A stretch of 8,257 nt of DNA from NCBI GenBank assembly GCA_946545505.1, contig CAMNNN010000053.1, positions 1 to 8,257 of the forward strand, in the 5' to 3' direction. Of this stretch, positions 1 to 5,386 are shown piece by piece. The stretch comes from an uncultured Clostridia bacterium. Lineage in GTDB: Bacteria > Bacillota > Clostridia > Saccharofermentanales > Saccharofermentanaceae. Within the stretch, counting starts at the first letter, position 1. Each line of letters starts with the position of its first letter. Under the pieces are notes generated by a model, which made no database searches, was not told the origin of the DNA, and was given only the letters and a program-made list of their open reading frames with translations. The position numbers were made by a program, and so were the translations under genes.

Positions 1-160
1 CGACCGTGAGCATGGTCTTCGTGCCGGCGGGATAAACGCCCATTATCGCGAAGATTATAAGAATACTTAAGAACGGAAAAATAAAAGAGAAAAACCTGAG
101 ATCTTTGAATAATCTCATTATCCTAGACGGTATTTCCCTTTCTTTGCCCAATTTATCCAT
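1..160 (-). CDS. Probable YfhO-family membrane protein, N-terminal fragment
   Basis: The gene runs off the left edge of the window; 53 codons are visible. The translation starts with a polar, basic stretch (MDKLGKEREIPSRIMRLFKD), followed by a hydrophobic segment at about residues 22-41 and then the sequence GVYPAGTKTMLTV. A first membrane helix followed by G-[IV]-Y-P-x-G-x-K-T-x-L-T is the usual opening of YfhO-type polytopic membrane proteins, which are large GT-C-like proteins linked in Bacillus and Listeria to glycosylation of lipoteichoic acid. The family call rests only on this short N terminus. No Shine-Dalgarno site precedes the ATG at 160. A second in-frame ATG at 118 has only a weak AGGA placed too close to it. 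I prefer 160 because an extended -10 element lies exactly 7 bases upstream, which would give a leaderless mRNA. The gene is divergent from the lipid kinase. Confidence 0.65.
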   Translation of the reverse strand, partial: MDKLGKEREIPSRIMRLFKDLRFFSFIFPFLSILIIFAIMGVYPAGTKTMLTV

Positions 161-167
161 GAGACCA

Positions 168-176
168 ATAGTACCA
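168..176 (-). promoter_or_regulatory. Putative extended -10 promoter of the YfhO-like gene
   Basis: Read on the minus strand the element is TGGTACTAT, fitting the TGnTAnnnT pattern of an extended -10 site. Its last base is 7 bases before the ATG at 160, so transcription would start at or next to the start codon. No good -35 hexamer is seen at 16-18 bases. Assignment is by pattern only. Confidence 0.4.
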
Positions 177-217
177 TATTTTGTAGCAATGCGGTAATAA
201 AAAGAAAGCTTTATATA

Positions 218-226
218 TGCTAAAGT
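218..226 (+). promoter_or_regulatory. Putative extended -10 promoter of the lipid kinase gene
   Basis: TGCTAAAGT fits the extended -10 pattern TGnTAnnnT and ends 9 bases before the ATG at 236. The surrounding 200-235 region is very AT-rich. An alternative -10 is TATATT at 226-231, but it lies only 4 bases from the start codon. There is no Shine-Dalgarno site in between, so the transcript is probably leaderless or nearly so. Confidence 0.35.
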
Positions 227-235
227 ATATTATGT

Positions 236-1147
236 ATGGGACTTAGGTTAAGAATAATCATCAATCCTTCTTCAGGAAGGGAGACATCCGTTAAAGATCT
301 CGACAACATACTTCTGTATCTGTCCGAGACCGGTAACCTTATGCGTTCCGATATCTGCTACACCGCAGGCAAGGACGACGCGATGAACTTCGCACGTGAG
401 ACAAGGGCGGATGAATATGATGCCATCGTCGCATTAGGCGGTGACGGCACTGTCAACGAAGTCGTAACCGGAATGATGAGAGGCGGCGTCGATCTGCCCC
501 TCGCGATCTACACTTCCGGCACGGTAAACGACTTCGCGACGATCAACAACCTTCCACAGGTCCCTTCCGACTTCGCGAGAATGCTCGCCAAACCCGAATA
601 CATCGATGTCGACTGCGGCAAAGCCAATGACGACTATTTCCTTAACGTTGTAGCCGGAGGCCTCATGACCGACGTCGCCTATACAACAAGGTCCGACATC
701 AAGACCGCGATAGGTCCCGTCGCCTACTGGCTGTCGGCTATGAAGGATCTTCCCGACATCAACCGCTCGATCCCGGTTAAGATCACGGCGAACGGCAAGA
801 CATACGAGGAAGACATCATAATGTTCATGATCTCGAACACGAGAAGCGTCGGTGGATTCAGAAGTCTCATGACCAAGGCTGACCTGACCGACGGCGTCCT
901 CGATATGCTCGCGGTAAAGAAGATGGACCCGATCGACATCGTCCCGCTCCTCGGGAGTCTCGTCATAGGCGATCACATCAACAACGACAACGTTATCTAT
1001 ATCCAGTCCGATAACATTACGATCGAGTCCGAGGAAGAACTCGTACTCGATATCGACGGCGAGAAGGGCTCGACCCTGCCCGCCCATATAAGCTGCATTA
1101 AGAATGCGATCAAACTAATTGTTCCCGGCAAGGAGGAACCGCTTTGA
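236..1147 (+). CDS. Diacylglycerol kinase-family lipid kinase (YegS/DgkB/BmrU type)
   Basis: A 303-residue soluble lipid kinase of the DAGK catalytic (LCB5/YegS) family, close to the usual length of about 300. Such enzymes use ATP to phosphorylate diacylglycerol or a related lipid at the inner face of the membrane; in Gram-positives DgkB recycles the diacylglycerol released during lipoteichoic acid synthesis. Visible motifs, in order: NPSSG (residues 10-14), the nucleotide-binding GGDGTVNEV (68-76), GTVNDFA (95-101), GGF with a following DLTDGVLDM (206-224) typical of the structural metal site, and DGE (274-276), whose Asp and Glu correspond to the DgkB catalytic pair. The lipid substrate cannot be told from sequence. 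The start at 236 places the NPSSG strand at the normal distance from the N terminus, though no Shine-Dalgarno site precedes it. Its stop codon overlaps the next gene's TTG start, indicating one operon. Confidence 0.92.
   Translation: MGLRLRIIINPSSGRETSVKDLDNILLYLSETGNLMRSDICYTAGKDDAMNFARETRADEYDAIVALGGDGTVNEVVTGMMRGGVDLPLAIYTSGTVNDFATINNLPQVPSDFARMLAKPEYIDVDCGKANDDYFLNVVAGGLMTDVAYTTRSDIKTAIGPVAYWLSAMKDLPDINRSIPVKITANGKTYEEDIIMFMISNTRSVGGFRSLMTKADLTDGVLDMLAVKKMDPIDIVPLLGSLVIGDHINNDNVIYIQSDNITIESEEELVLDIDGEKGSTLPAHISCIKNAIKLIVPGKEEPL
1131..1136 (+). promoter_or_regulatory. Ribosome binding site fixing a TTG start
   Basis: AGGAGG lies inside the last codons of the lipid kinase gene, 7 bases before the TTG at 1144. 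It supports the non-ATG start and translational coupling through the TTGA overlap (1144-1147). Confidence 0.85.
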
Positions 1148-2832
1148 AAAAGAACAGAGATAACAGGAAAGAGAACGTAAGGATACCGAACTTCGATGCT
1201 TCCGGCGAGTCAGCCGAGAGCAGCATTAATATTCTCTCGGACTTAACAGAAAACACGTCTTCTTTATCAGGCGCTAACGAGGAAACGCTGGAAGATAAGA
1301 TTACCGATGAGACTGCCGCTCCCATGACGCAGACAGCACGTAAGAATGACATTGCACCGGTCAAGCTCGACCTCGCTCCCGAGAAGGGTGACACTTCGCG
1401 CACCCCCGTGACCAAGGGCAGCATCAGGAGTATCACTTTCCTTGTAATCGCTTCCCTTATAGTGCTTGCGACGGTAGCGACTTCATTGTTCTACAACGCA
1501 GGTATTAACGACAAGCTGCAAAGCCCGCTCCTCATCGGCGGCAAGCCCGTGGACAGTGCCGAGTTCTCCTTCATGTACCACTACATACTGATAGACAACG
1601 GTGTTGATATTTTCGCTGCGGACACGCCTGAGATGCTCGCGTCGCCTTCCATGGATGCGAACTTCGCTACGAACCGCGACTACTTCCTGGACTTAACGGC
1701 ACAGCAGATGCAGCTCACACAGCTTCTCTACGATGACGCGACATCACACGGCTACGAGATCGAGCAGAGGCATTACGACCTCGCACGCGCTTACATCGAC
1801 TGGCTCCAGGGCAAGGCAAACGAGCTCGGAGTTGACCTCACGACTTACATCAGAGGTGTCTTCGGCGATCAGGTGGACGAGCAGGTCATACTCTCCTCCC
1901 TCGCGAAAATGTATTTCACCGAGGACTACGCGTCCGACGCCAAGCTCGTTGAACTTCAGGCTACGGACGAACAGGCTGAGGAAGCTTACAACAGCAACCC
2001 CAACGCATACGATGAGATAGACTACAAGCTCCTGCGTATAAGATATGAGCAAAGAGACCAGGCATTCGTGGACACTGCCAACCTGCACGCGAACCAGATT
2101 ATCGAGCAGATGGGACATGACCCTTCCATGTTCGAAGCTATCGCCGCCCAGTATTTCTCAGGCGAGGCCGCTGCTATCCTGCAGCTTACCGATTCCTGCC
2201 TCACATCAGGCGCACGTTATGACGACTTCACACACACTGACTTCAGAGACTGGCTCTTCGCTCCCGAGAGAACTGCCGGCGATTCCGTTATCTTCAACGA
2301 TGAGGACGGCTTCCCTATCATTCTCGTATTCGTAAACAGGGAAAGACAGACCGTACCTCTCCGTGAAGTACGTATGGTTGAAGTCCTTATCGATAATTCA
2401 GGTGATGATACAGTCCCGGGCTATGATGTGGCGAATGCCCAGCAGGTCGCTCAGGAGATCTACGATACGATCGGCGTATTGGGTGAAGAGACTGACGTAC
2501 AGACAATCGAGAATCTTTATAACGACGACATCATCAACGGCAATATCGTTATTACGCACAGCCAGGATACATATCCTGGCAAGTACGACGGAATTCTTAA
2601 CGAATGGATCTTCTCGGATACGAGAGTCGCTGGCGACAAGGCCTTCCTCGAGACCGATACGGGGTACTACATCGTATATCTCGTTGAAATCTCACAGAAC
2701 CCCGAATGGTACGACAGAGTAAACTCGTTTGTACGTATGAGAAACTACCAGGCGTTCTTAAATGAGACTATGGGTTCGTATGCTTATGAATTCAATCAGA
2801 CAGGTCTCGACAGGATCGCTGACGTACCGTAA
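1144..2832 (+). CDS. Membrane-anchored SurA/PrsA-like foldase (degenerate parvulin-type)
   Basis: A 562-residue protein starting at TTG. Residues 1-95 are polar, acidic and low in hydrophobics, probably a disordered cytoplasmic tail. Residues 96-117 form one membrane helix; the rest is predicted to be outside the membrane. The sequence after the helix (IGGKPVDSAEFSFMYHYIL, 131-149) and the helical region to about 270 resemble the SurA_N chaperone domain of secreted PrsA/SurA-type foldases. Two similar blocks follow: FRDWLFAPERTAGD (367-380) leading to GFPIILVFV (389-397), and LNEWIFSDTRVAGD (485-498) leading to GYYIVYLVE (507-515). These correspond to the end of a parvulin-like PPIase unit, suggesting two degenerate copies. 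I do not see a complete canonical parvulin motif set, so it may be a holdase rather than an active prolyl isomerase. It is the second gene of the lipid kinase operon and converges on htrA. The fold assignment is fairly firm; enzymatic activity is not. Confidence 0.75.
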   Translation: MKKNRDNRKENVRIPNFDASGESAESSINILSDLTENTSSLSGANEETLEDKITDETAAPMTQTARKNDIAPVKLDLAPEKGDTSRTPVTKGSIRSITFLVIASLIVLATVATSLFYNAGINDKLQSPLLIGGKPVDSAEFSFMYHYILIDNGVDIFAADTPEMLASPSMDANFATNRDYFLDLTAQQMQLTQLLYDDATSHGYEIEQRHYDLARAYIDWLQGKANELGVDLTTYIRGVFGDQVDEQVILSSLAKMYFTEDYASDAKLVELQATDEQAEEAYNSNPNAYDEIDYKLLRIRYEQRDQAFVDTANLHANQIIEQMGHDPSMFEAIAAQYFSGEAAAILQLTDSCLTSGARYDDFTHTDFRDWLFAPERTAGDSVIFNDEDGFPIILVFVNRERQTVPLREVRMVEVLIDNSGDDTVPGYDVANAQQVAQEIYDTIGVLGEETDVQTIENLYNDDIINGNIVITHSQDTYPGKYDGILNEWIFSDTRVAGDKAFLETDTGYYIVYLVEISQNPEWYDRVNSFVRMRNYQAFLNETMGSYAYEFNQTGLDRIADVP

Positions 2833-2865
2833 TCAAAGAACTCAACTTCATATAAACAACAAACA

Positions 2866-2891
2866 AATAGCGGGGTCAGATCCCCGCTATT
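2866..2891. terminator. Bidirectional terminator between foldase and htrA units
   Basis: A perfect 10-bp stem, AATAGCGGGG at 2866-2875 with CCCCGCTATT at 2882-2891, closes a 6-base loop. On the minus strand a T-rich tail follows (TGTTTGTTGTTT), so termination of the htrA unit is the stronger case. On the plus strand the tail (ATTAATG) is poorer, but the stem still follows the foldase stop by only about 33 bases. The stop codon of the small minus-strand gene lies in the loop. Confidence 0.85.
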
Positions 2892-3004
2892 ATTAATGCT
2901 ATAACCGACATGATGAGCGAACCGCCTACCGCTATCGCGAGTATCGTCGCCATAATCTTGACGTACTTGGACTTGCGTCTCGTGTAATTATTGTTCTGCG
3001 TCAT
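2876..3004 (-). CDS. Small single-span membrane protein, 42 residues, downstream of htrA
   Basis: A short gene of unknown function. Reading leftwards from the ATG at 3004, the product begins MTQNNNYTRRKSKYVKIMA: polar and strongly basic (R9, R10, K11, K13, K16). It then becomes a hydrophobic stretch from about residue 17 to the end, GI at 41-42. This predicts one membrane helix with the N terminus inside by the positive-inside rule. CGGAG at 3015-3011 sits 6 bases before the ATG, a good ribosome binding site. The ATG overlaps the last 17 bases of htrA in another frame, as expected for a coupled operon gene. The stop codon at 2878-2876 falls in the terminator loop. In length and layout it is like the short basic-plus-helix proteins (DUF4044-like) of Firmicutes, but I cannot assign a family. 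A role tied to the protease is only a guess from position. Confidence 0.7.
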   Translation of the reverse strand: MTQNNNYTRRKSKYVKIMATILAIAVGGSLIMSVIALIIAGI

Positions 3005-4190
3005 TTGAATCTCCGATCACCAGATTGAATTCAATTTCACGACCGTCTCTTTCTACGACCACGGTAACCTCGTCACCGGGCACATGAAGGTCGCGCACAT
3101 CTATAATATCATCGGAATGGGTGATTGCAACCCCGTCGAAGGAGCGAATTATATCGCCGGGCCTGAGGCCTGCCACCTGTGCAGGGCCGCCTTCTTCAAC
3201 TTCAGAGACATATACTCCTGCGACAGCTCCATAGTAATCGTCGGATGCGATCTGCCCTACAGTTACACCGAGATATGGACGGTTCGAGACATACCCGAAG
3301 TTGATGATCGACTGGATGATCTCATCGACATCGGAGATCGGGATCGCGAATCCCAGACCCTCTGCGGTTCCGATCTTCGCATTGGTAACACCTATGACCT
3401 CACCGAATGAATTGATCAGCGGTCCGCCGGAATTACCTGTATTGATCGAAGCATCAGTCTGGATAAGCTCCATCGTGTAGCCTGCGTTATTAACCTGACG
3501 GTCAAGCGCTGAAACTACTCCGACAGTAACGGTTCCGGACAGTCTTCCGAGGGGATTGCCGATGGCGACTACGAGCTCGCCTACCTGAAGGGAATCGGAA
3601 TCACCGAGAGTTACATAATCGTACGGCTCATCCTGTTCTTCCGCCTTAAGCACTGCGATATCAGTCTGGATATCAGAACCTACAAGCTCCGCTTCGACCG
3701 GAACATCATATCCCGGAACCATGACTAATACCGAATAACCGGAATCATCCACGAGTTCCTCGACTACATGCCTGTTGGTTACGACATAGCCGTCTGGACT
3801 TACGAAGAATCCGGAACCCGTATAAACAGGAGTCGTCGCGCCGTTCACTTCGGTCATTACATAGACCGATACGGTCGCGGGGCTTACGAGCGTTACGATC
3901 TCAGTCGTGCTGAGCGTCGTCTTGTTCGGATCGGTTACTGAAGCCGCATGCTCGAGTGAGAACTCGGGGTTCGCGACGGGAGACACTGTAGGATCGGCTT
4001 CCTCACGTTCCGGTGCCGGCATCGGTTCTTCCTCCTGTCCTCTCATGTAAGAGAAGTTTCCTACCGAACCTGAAGCGAGTCTTAAGATATACACGGTCTG
4101 AAACGCCGAGAACAGCACGGAACATAAAGTTATGGCGCACAGTATCGGCACGAACAGACTTTTCTTATTATTCTTGTTTGTTTCTTCCAT
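2988..4190 (-). CDS. htrA: HtrA/DegP-like membrane-anchored serine protease with one PDZ domain
   Basis: A 400-residue trypsin-like protease counted from the ATG at 4190. Order: short basic cytoplasmic tail, one membrane helix at about 11-36, a Pro/Glu-rich linker (about 50-85), the protease domain (about 95-295) and one PDZ domain (about 304-392) with GDIIRSFDG. The catalytic triad is complete: His141 in TNRHVV, Asp177 in TDIAVLK and Ser254 in GNSGGP. The layout matches Gram-positive HtrA/YkdA/YyxA, which degrade misfolded exported proteins at the outer membrane face. Length is normal. A GTG at 4199 is in frame, but it is part of the Shine-Dalgarno sequence GAGGTGAT, so the ATG at 4190 is the better start. 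The gene follows yigZ with an 81-base gap that carries its own promoter, and it overlaps the small membrane protein gene downstream. Confidence 0.96.
   Translation of the reverse strand: MEETNKNNKKSLFVPILCAITLCSVLFSAFQTVYILRLASGSVGNFSYMRGQEEEPMPAPEREEADPTVSPVANPEFSLEHAASVTDPNKTTLSTTEIVTLVSPATVSVYVMTEVNGATTPVYTGSGFFVSPDGYVVTNRHVVEELVDDSGYSVLVMVPGYDVPVEAELVGSDIQTDIAVLKAEEQDEPYDYVTLGDSDSLQVGELVVAIGNPLGRLSGTVTVGVVSALDRQVNNAGYTMELIQTDASINTGNSGGPLINSFGEVIGVTNAKIGTAEGLGFAIPISDVDEIIQSIINFGYVSNRPYLGVTVGQIASDDYYGAVAGVYVSEVEEGGPAQVAGLRPGDIIRSFDGVAITHSDDIIDVRDLHVPGDEVTVVVERDGREIEFNLVIGDSNDAEQ
3011..3015 (-). promoter_or_regulatory. Ribosome binding site of the small membrane protein gene
   Basis: CGGAG on the minus strand, with a 6-base spacer to the ATG at 3004. 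It lies within the htrA coding region and is the main evidence that this short frame is translated. Confidence 0.65.
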
Positions 4191-4218
4191 TATTATCACC
4201 TCGATAAAGTCGATAATA
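4191..4218 (-). promoter_or_regulatory. Possible leader hairpin with the htrA ribosome binding site in its loop
   Basis: On the minus strand, TATTATC (4218-4212) and GATAATA (4197-4191) form a perfect 7-bp inverted repeat directly before the ATG, with a 14-base loop containing GAGGT. A nested alternative pairs TTATC (4207-4203) with GATAA (4197-4193) around GAGGT alone. The stem is AU-rich and weak. The repeat is visible; folding and regulation are inference. Confidence 0.35.
4195..4202 (-). promoter_or_regulatory. Ribosome binding site deciding the htrA start
   Basis: GAGGTGAT on the minus strand matches the 16S rRNA 3' end over 8 bases and is spaced correctly for the ATG at 4190. The in-frame GTG at 4199-4197 lies within this site and so is unlikely to be a start codon. 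Confidence 0.85.
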
Positions 4219-4229
4219 CTCTGATACGA

Positions 4230-4257
4230 ATTATAAATAAGGGCAAATATTAGTCAA
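4230..4257 (-). promoter_or_regulatory. SigA-type promoter of htrA
   Basis: On the minus strand, TTGACT (4257-4252) is followed after 16 bases by a perfect TATAAT (4235-4230). Transcription would start near 4222, giving a leader of about 32 bases. It lies just downstream of the yigZ stop, so htrA can be expressed apart from the upstream genes. A second TTGACA (4268-4263) lies 11 bp upstream in direct repeat. Confidence 0.75.
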
Positions 4258-4271
4258 AATATTGTCAATTT

Positions 4272-4907
4272 CTAATCAACCGGAGTCCTTATGAGTGCCG
4301 TCCCTTCCTTCACTGCCGCGACGCGCCCGAAGCTTCTGTCCTCTACAAAACTCATAAGTTCCTCACCCTTTGCCGCGGGACATGTCACCTTCAGGACAAC
4401 ATTCTCGCCGTACTCAGGCTCCTTAACATCCCAGCCTGCGGTCGTCAGCGCATATATGAGCTTCTCGCTTAAGTCGTAACCTACTGTCATGGAGTAGATC
4501 TCGCCGTCAGTAACGCGCACAAGTCCGGCATCCTCCGAAGCACCTGAAGCCGCCTCGGTATAAGCGCGTACGAGTCCGCCTTTGCCGAGCAATATCCCGC
4601 CGAAATACCTCGTCACGGTAATAACCGCGTTATTGATCTCACGCTTCTCGAGAACATTAAGTATCGGCATGCCGCCCGTGCCCGAGGGCTCGCCGTCATC
4701 CGAATACTTCTGCATAAAAGTCTCGCCGCACACGCGCCAGGCATAACACACGTGTCTCGCATCCGGGTATTCAGCCCTTATCTTCGCGACAAAAGCCTCA
4801 GCCTCGGCTGCCGTGCTGACTTCGCATGCGTTCCCTATAAAAACGGACTTGCTGATCTCTATCCTGGACTGCCCTTCTCGGGCAAAGGTTATGAAGGAAT
4901 CCGCCAA
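4272..4907 (-). CDS. yigZ: YigZ/IMPACT family protein (UPF0029 plus DUF1949)
   Basis: A 211-residue cytoplasmic protein of the YigZ/YvyE/IMPACT family, of usual length. Bacterial YigZ has a two-domain fold thought to bind nucleic acid or the ribosome; eukaryotic IMPACT modulates Gcn2, but the bacterial role is not settled. Family hallmarks: DARHVCYAWR (residues 49-58), SDDGEPSGTGGMPIL (69-83) and VTRYFGGILLGKGGLVRAYT (98-117), then a C-terminal DUF1949-like domain from about 135. The start is TTG at 4907; an in-frame stop at 4925-4923 and the lack of any ATG between leave no upstream choice. AAGGAG (4924-4919) is 11 bases away, a long spacer, within the end of the Nudix gene. Only 2 bases separate the Nudix stop from this start, so the two are co-transcribed and probably translationally coupled. 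No terminator separates it from htrA. Confidence 0.93.
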   Translation of the reverse strand: MADSFITFAREGQSRIEISKSVFIGNACEVSTAAEAEAFVAKIRAEYPDARHVCYAWRVCGETFMQKYSDDGEPSGTGGMPILNVLEKREINNAVITVTRYFGGILLGKGGLVRAYTEAASGASEDAGLVRVTDGEIYSMTVGYDLSEKLIYALTTAGWDVKEPEYGENVVLKVTCPAAKGEELMSFVEDRSFGRVAAVKEGTALIRTPVD

Positions 4908-4909
4908 GC

Positions 4910-5323
4910 TTAACTTAACTCCTTATACTTCTGGTAAGCCATGAGAAGCAGGGACTTGTCCTGACTGTAAGTGACCTTGTTCATAGCCACCTGCACGTCA
5001 AAGAACTTGGCATTAAGGATATTCTCTTCACTGTTGGCCTCGGTCTTGGTATCTTCGGCCTTCATGATGAACCACGATATATTGTTATGCACGGGCTTTC
5101 TTCTGGAGATCGAATAGAACTCATAGTGAGTCTTGCCGCAGGGTGCGAGGACCTTGGCATCAACGCCGGTCTCGAGCTTGACGCGCTTTACCACTACTTC
5201 GGTGATCTTCTGATTAACTCTGATAACGCCCTTGGGAAAAGCCCACTCGTGCTTATCGTTCTCGATCATGAGAACTTTGTCCCCGTAGAATACGATTCCT
5301 CCCGTGCAGTTTCTGATAAGCAT
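4910..5323 (-). CDS. Nudix-fold protein with a degenerate Nudix box
   Basis: A 137-residue protein of Nudix size and layout. It opens with MLIRNCTGGIVFYGDKVLMI, has the HEWAFPKG segment (residues 25-32) that leads into the Nudix box, and ends with a helix rich in Tyr and Lys. Nudix hydrolases cleave nucleoside diphosphates linked to another group, using Mg2+ held by glutamates of G-x5-E-x7-R-E-U-x-E-E-x-G-U. Here the box is at 32-54 and reads Q38, K46, R47, V48, L50, E51, G53, V54 at the conserved places. Thus the first Glu, the Arg-Glu pair and one Glu of the EE pair are all replaced. Activity is doubtful, or the metal site differs. The frame stays open to 5737, but the ATG at 5323 has GAGGT 7 bases upstream and starts at the first Nudix strand. 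First gene of the yigZ-htrA unit. Confidence 0.85.
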   Translation of the reverse strand: MLIRNCTGGIVFYGDKVLMIENDKHEWAFPKGVIRVNQKITEVVVKRVKLETGVDAKVLAPCGKTHYEFYSISRRKPVHNNISWFIMKAEDTKTEANSEENILNAKFFDVQVAMNKVTYSQDKSLLLMAYQKYKELS

Positions 5324-5330
5324 AAACGTT

Positions 5331-5335
5331 ACCTC
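5331..5335 (-). promoter_or_regulatory. Ribosome binding site deciding the Nudix gene start
   Basis: GAGGT on the minus strand with a 7-base spacer to the ATG at 5323. It shows that the longer open frame reaching 5737 is not the gene. Confidence 0.75.
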
Positions 5336-5354
5336 GTTAATGAATGTTAAAGTG

Positions 5355-5363
5355 ATTTTATCA
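5355..5363 (-). promoter_or_regulatory. Putative extended -10 promoter of the Nudix-yigZ-htrA unit
   Basis: TGATAAAAT on the minus strand fits TGnTATAAT with one mismatch in the hexamer. A start near 5348 would give a leader of about 25 bases containing the Shine-Dalgarno site. No convincing -35 is present. Confidence 0.5.
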
Positions 5364-5373
5364 TTAAATAATG

Positions 5374-5379
5374 TATAAT
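5374..5379 (+). promoter_or_regulatory. Putative -10 element of the DUF4015 gene, leaderless spacing
   Basis: A perfect TATAAT ends 7 bases before the ATG at 5387. Transcription would start at the start codon, which agrees with the lack of any Shine-Dalgarno site. No good -35 is seen; the -35 position overlaps the -10 of the opposing promoter. Confidence 0.5.
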
Positions 5380-5386
5380 TTCTATT

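Noticed and set aside
434..1087. Long minus-strand open frame inside the lipid kinase gene
   Set aside because: Antisense shadow of a well-supported kinase, with no recognisable domain.
4191..4199. GTG start for htrA at 4199
   Set aside because: The GTG is part of the GAGGTGAT ribosome binding sequence, which is spaced for the ATG at 4190.
4201..4215. TCGATA-AAG-TCGATA direct repeat in the htrA leader
   Set aside because: Only six-base units in an AT-rich leader; better explained as part of the possible hairpin than as a separate operator.
5087..5350. Plus-strand open frame opposite the Nudix gene
   Set aside because: Covered by the Nudix gene, which has domain and start-site support; no ribosome binding site or domain for this one.
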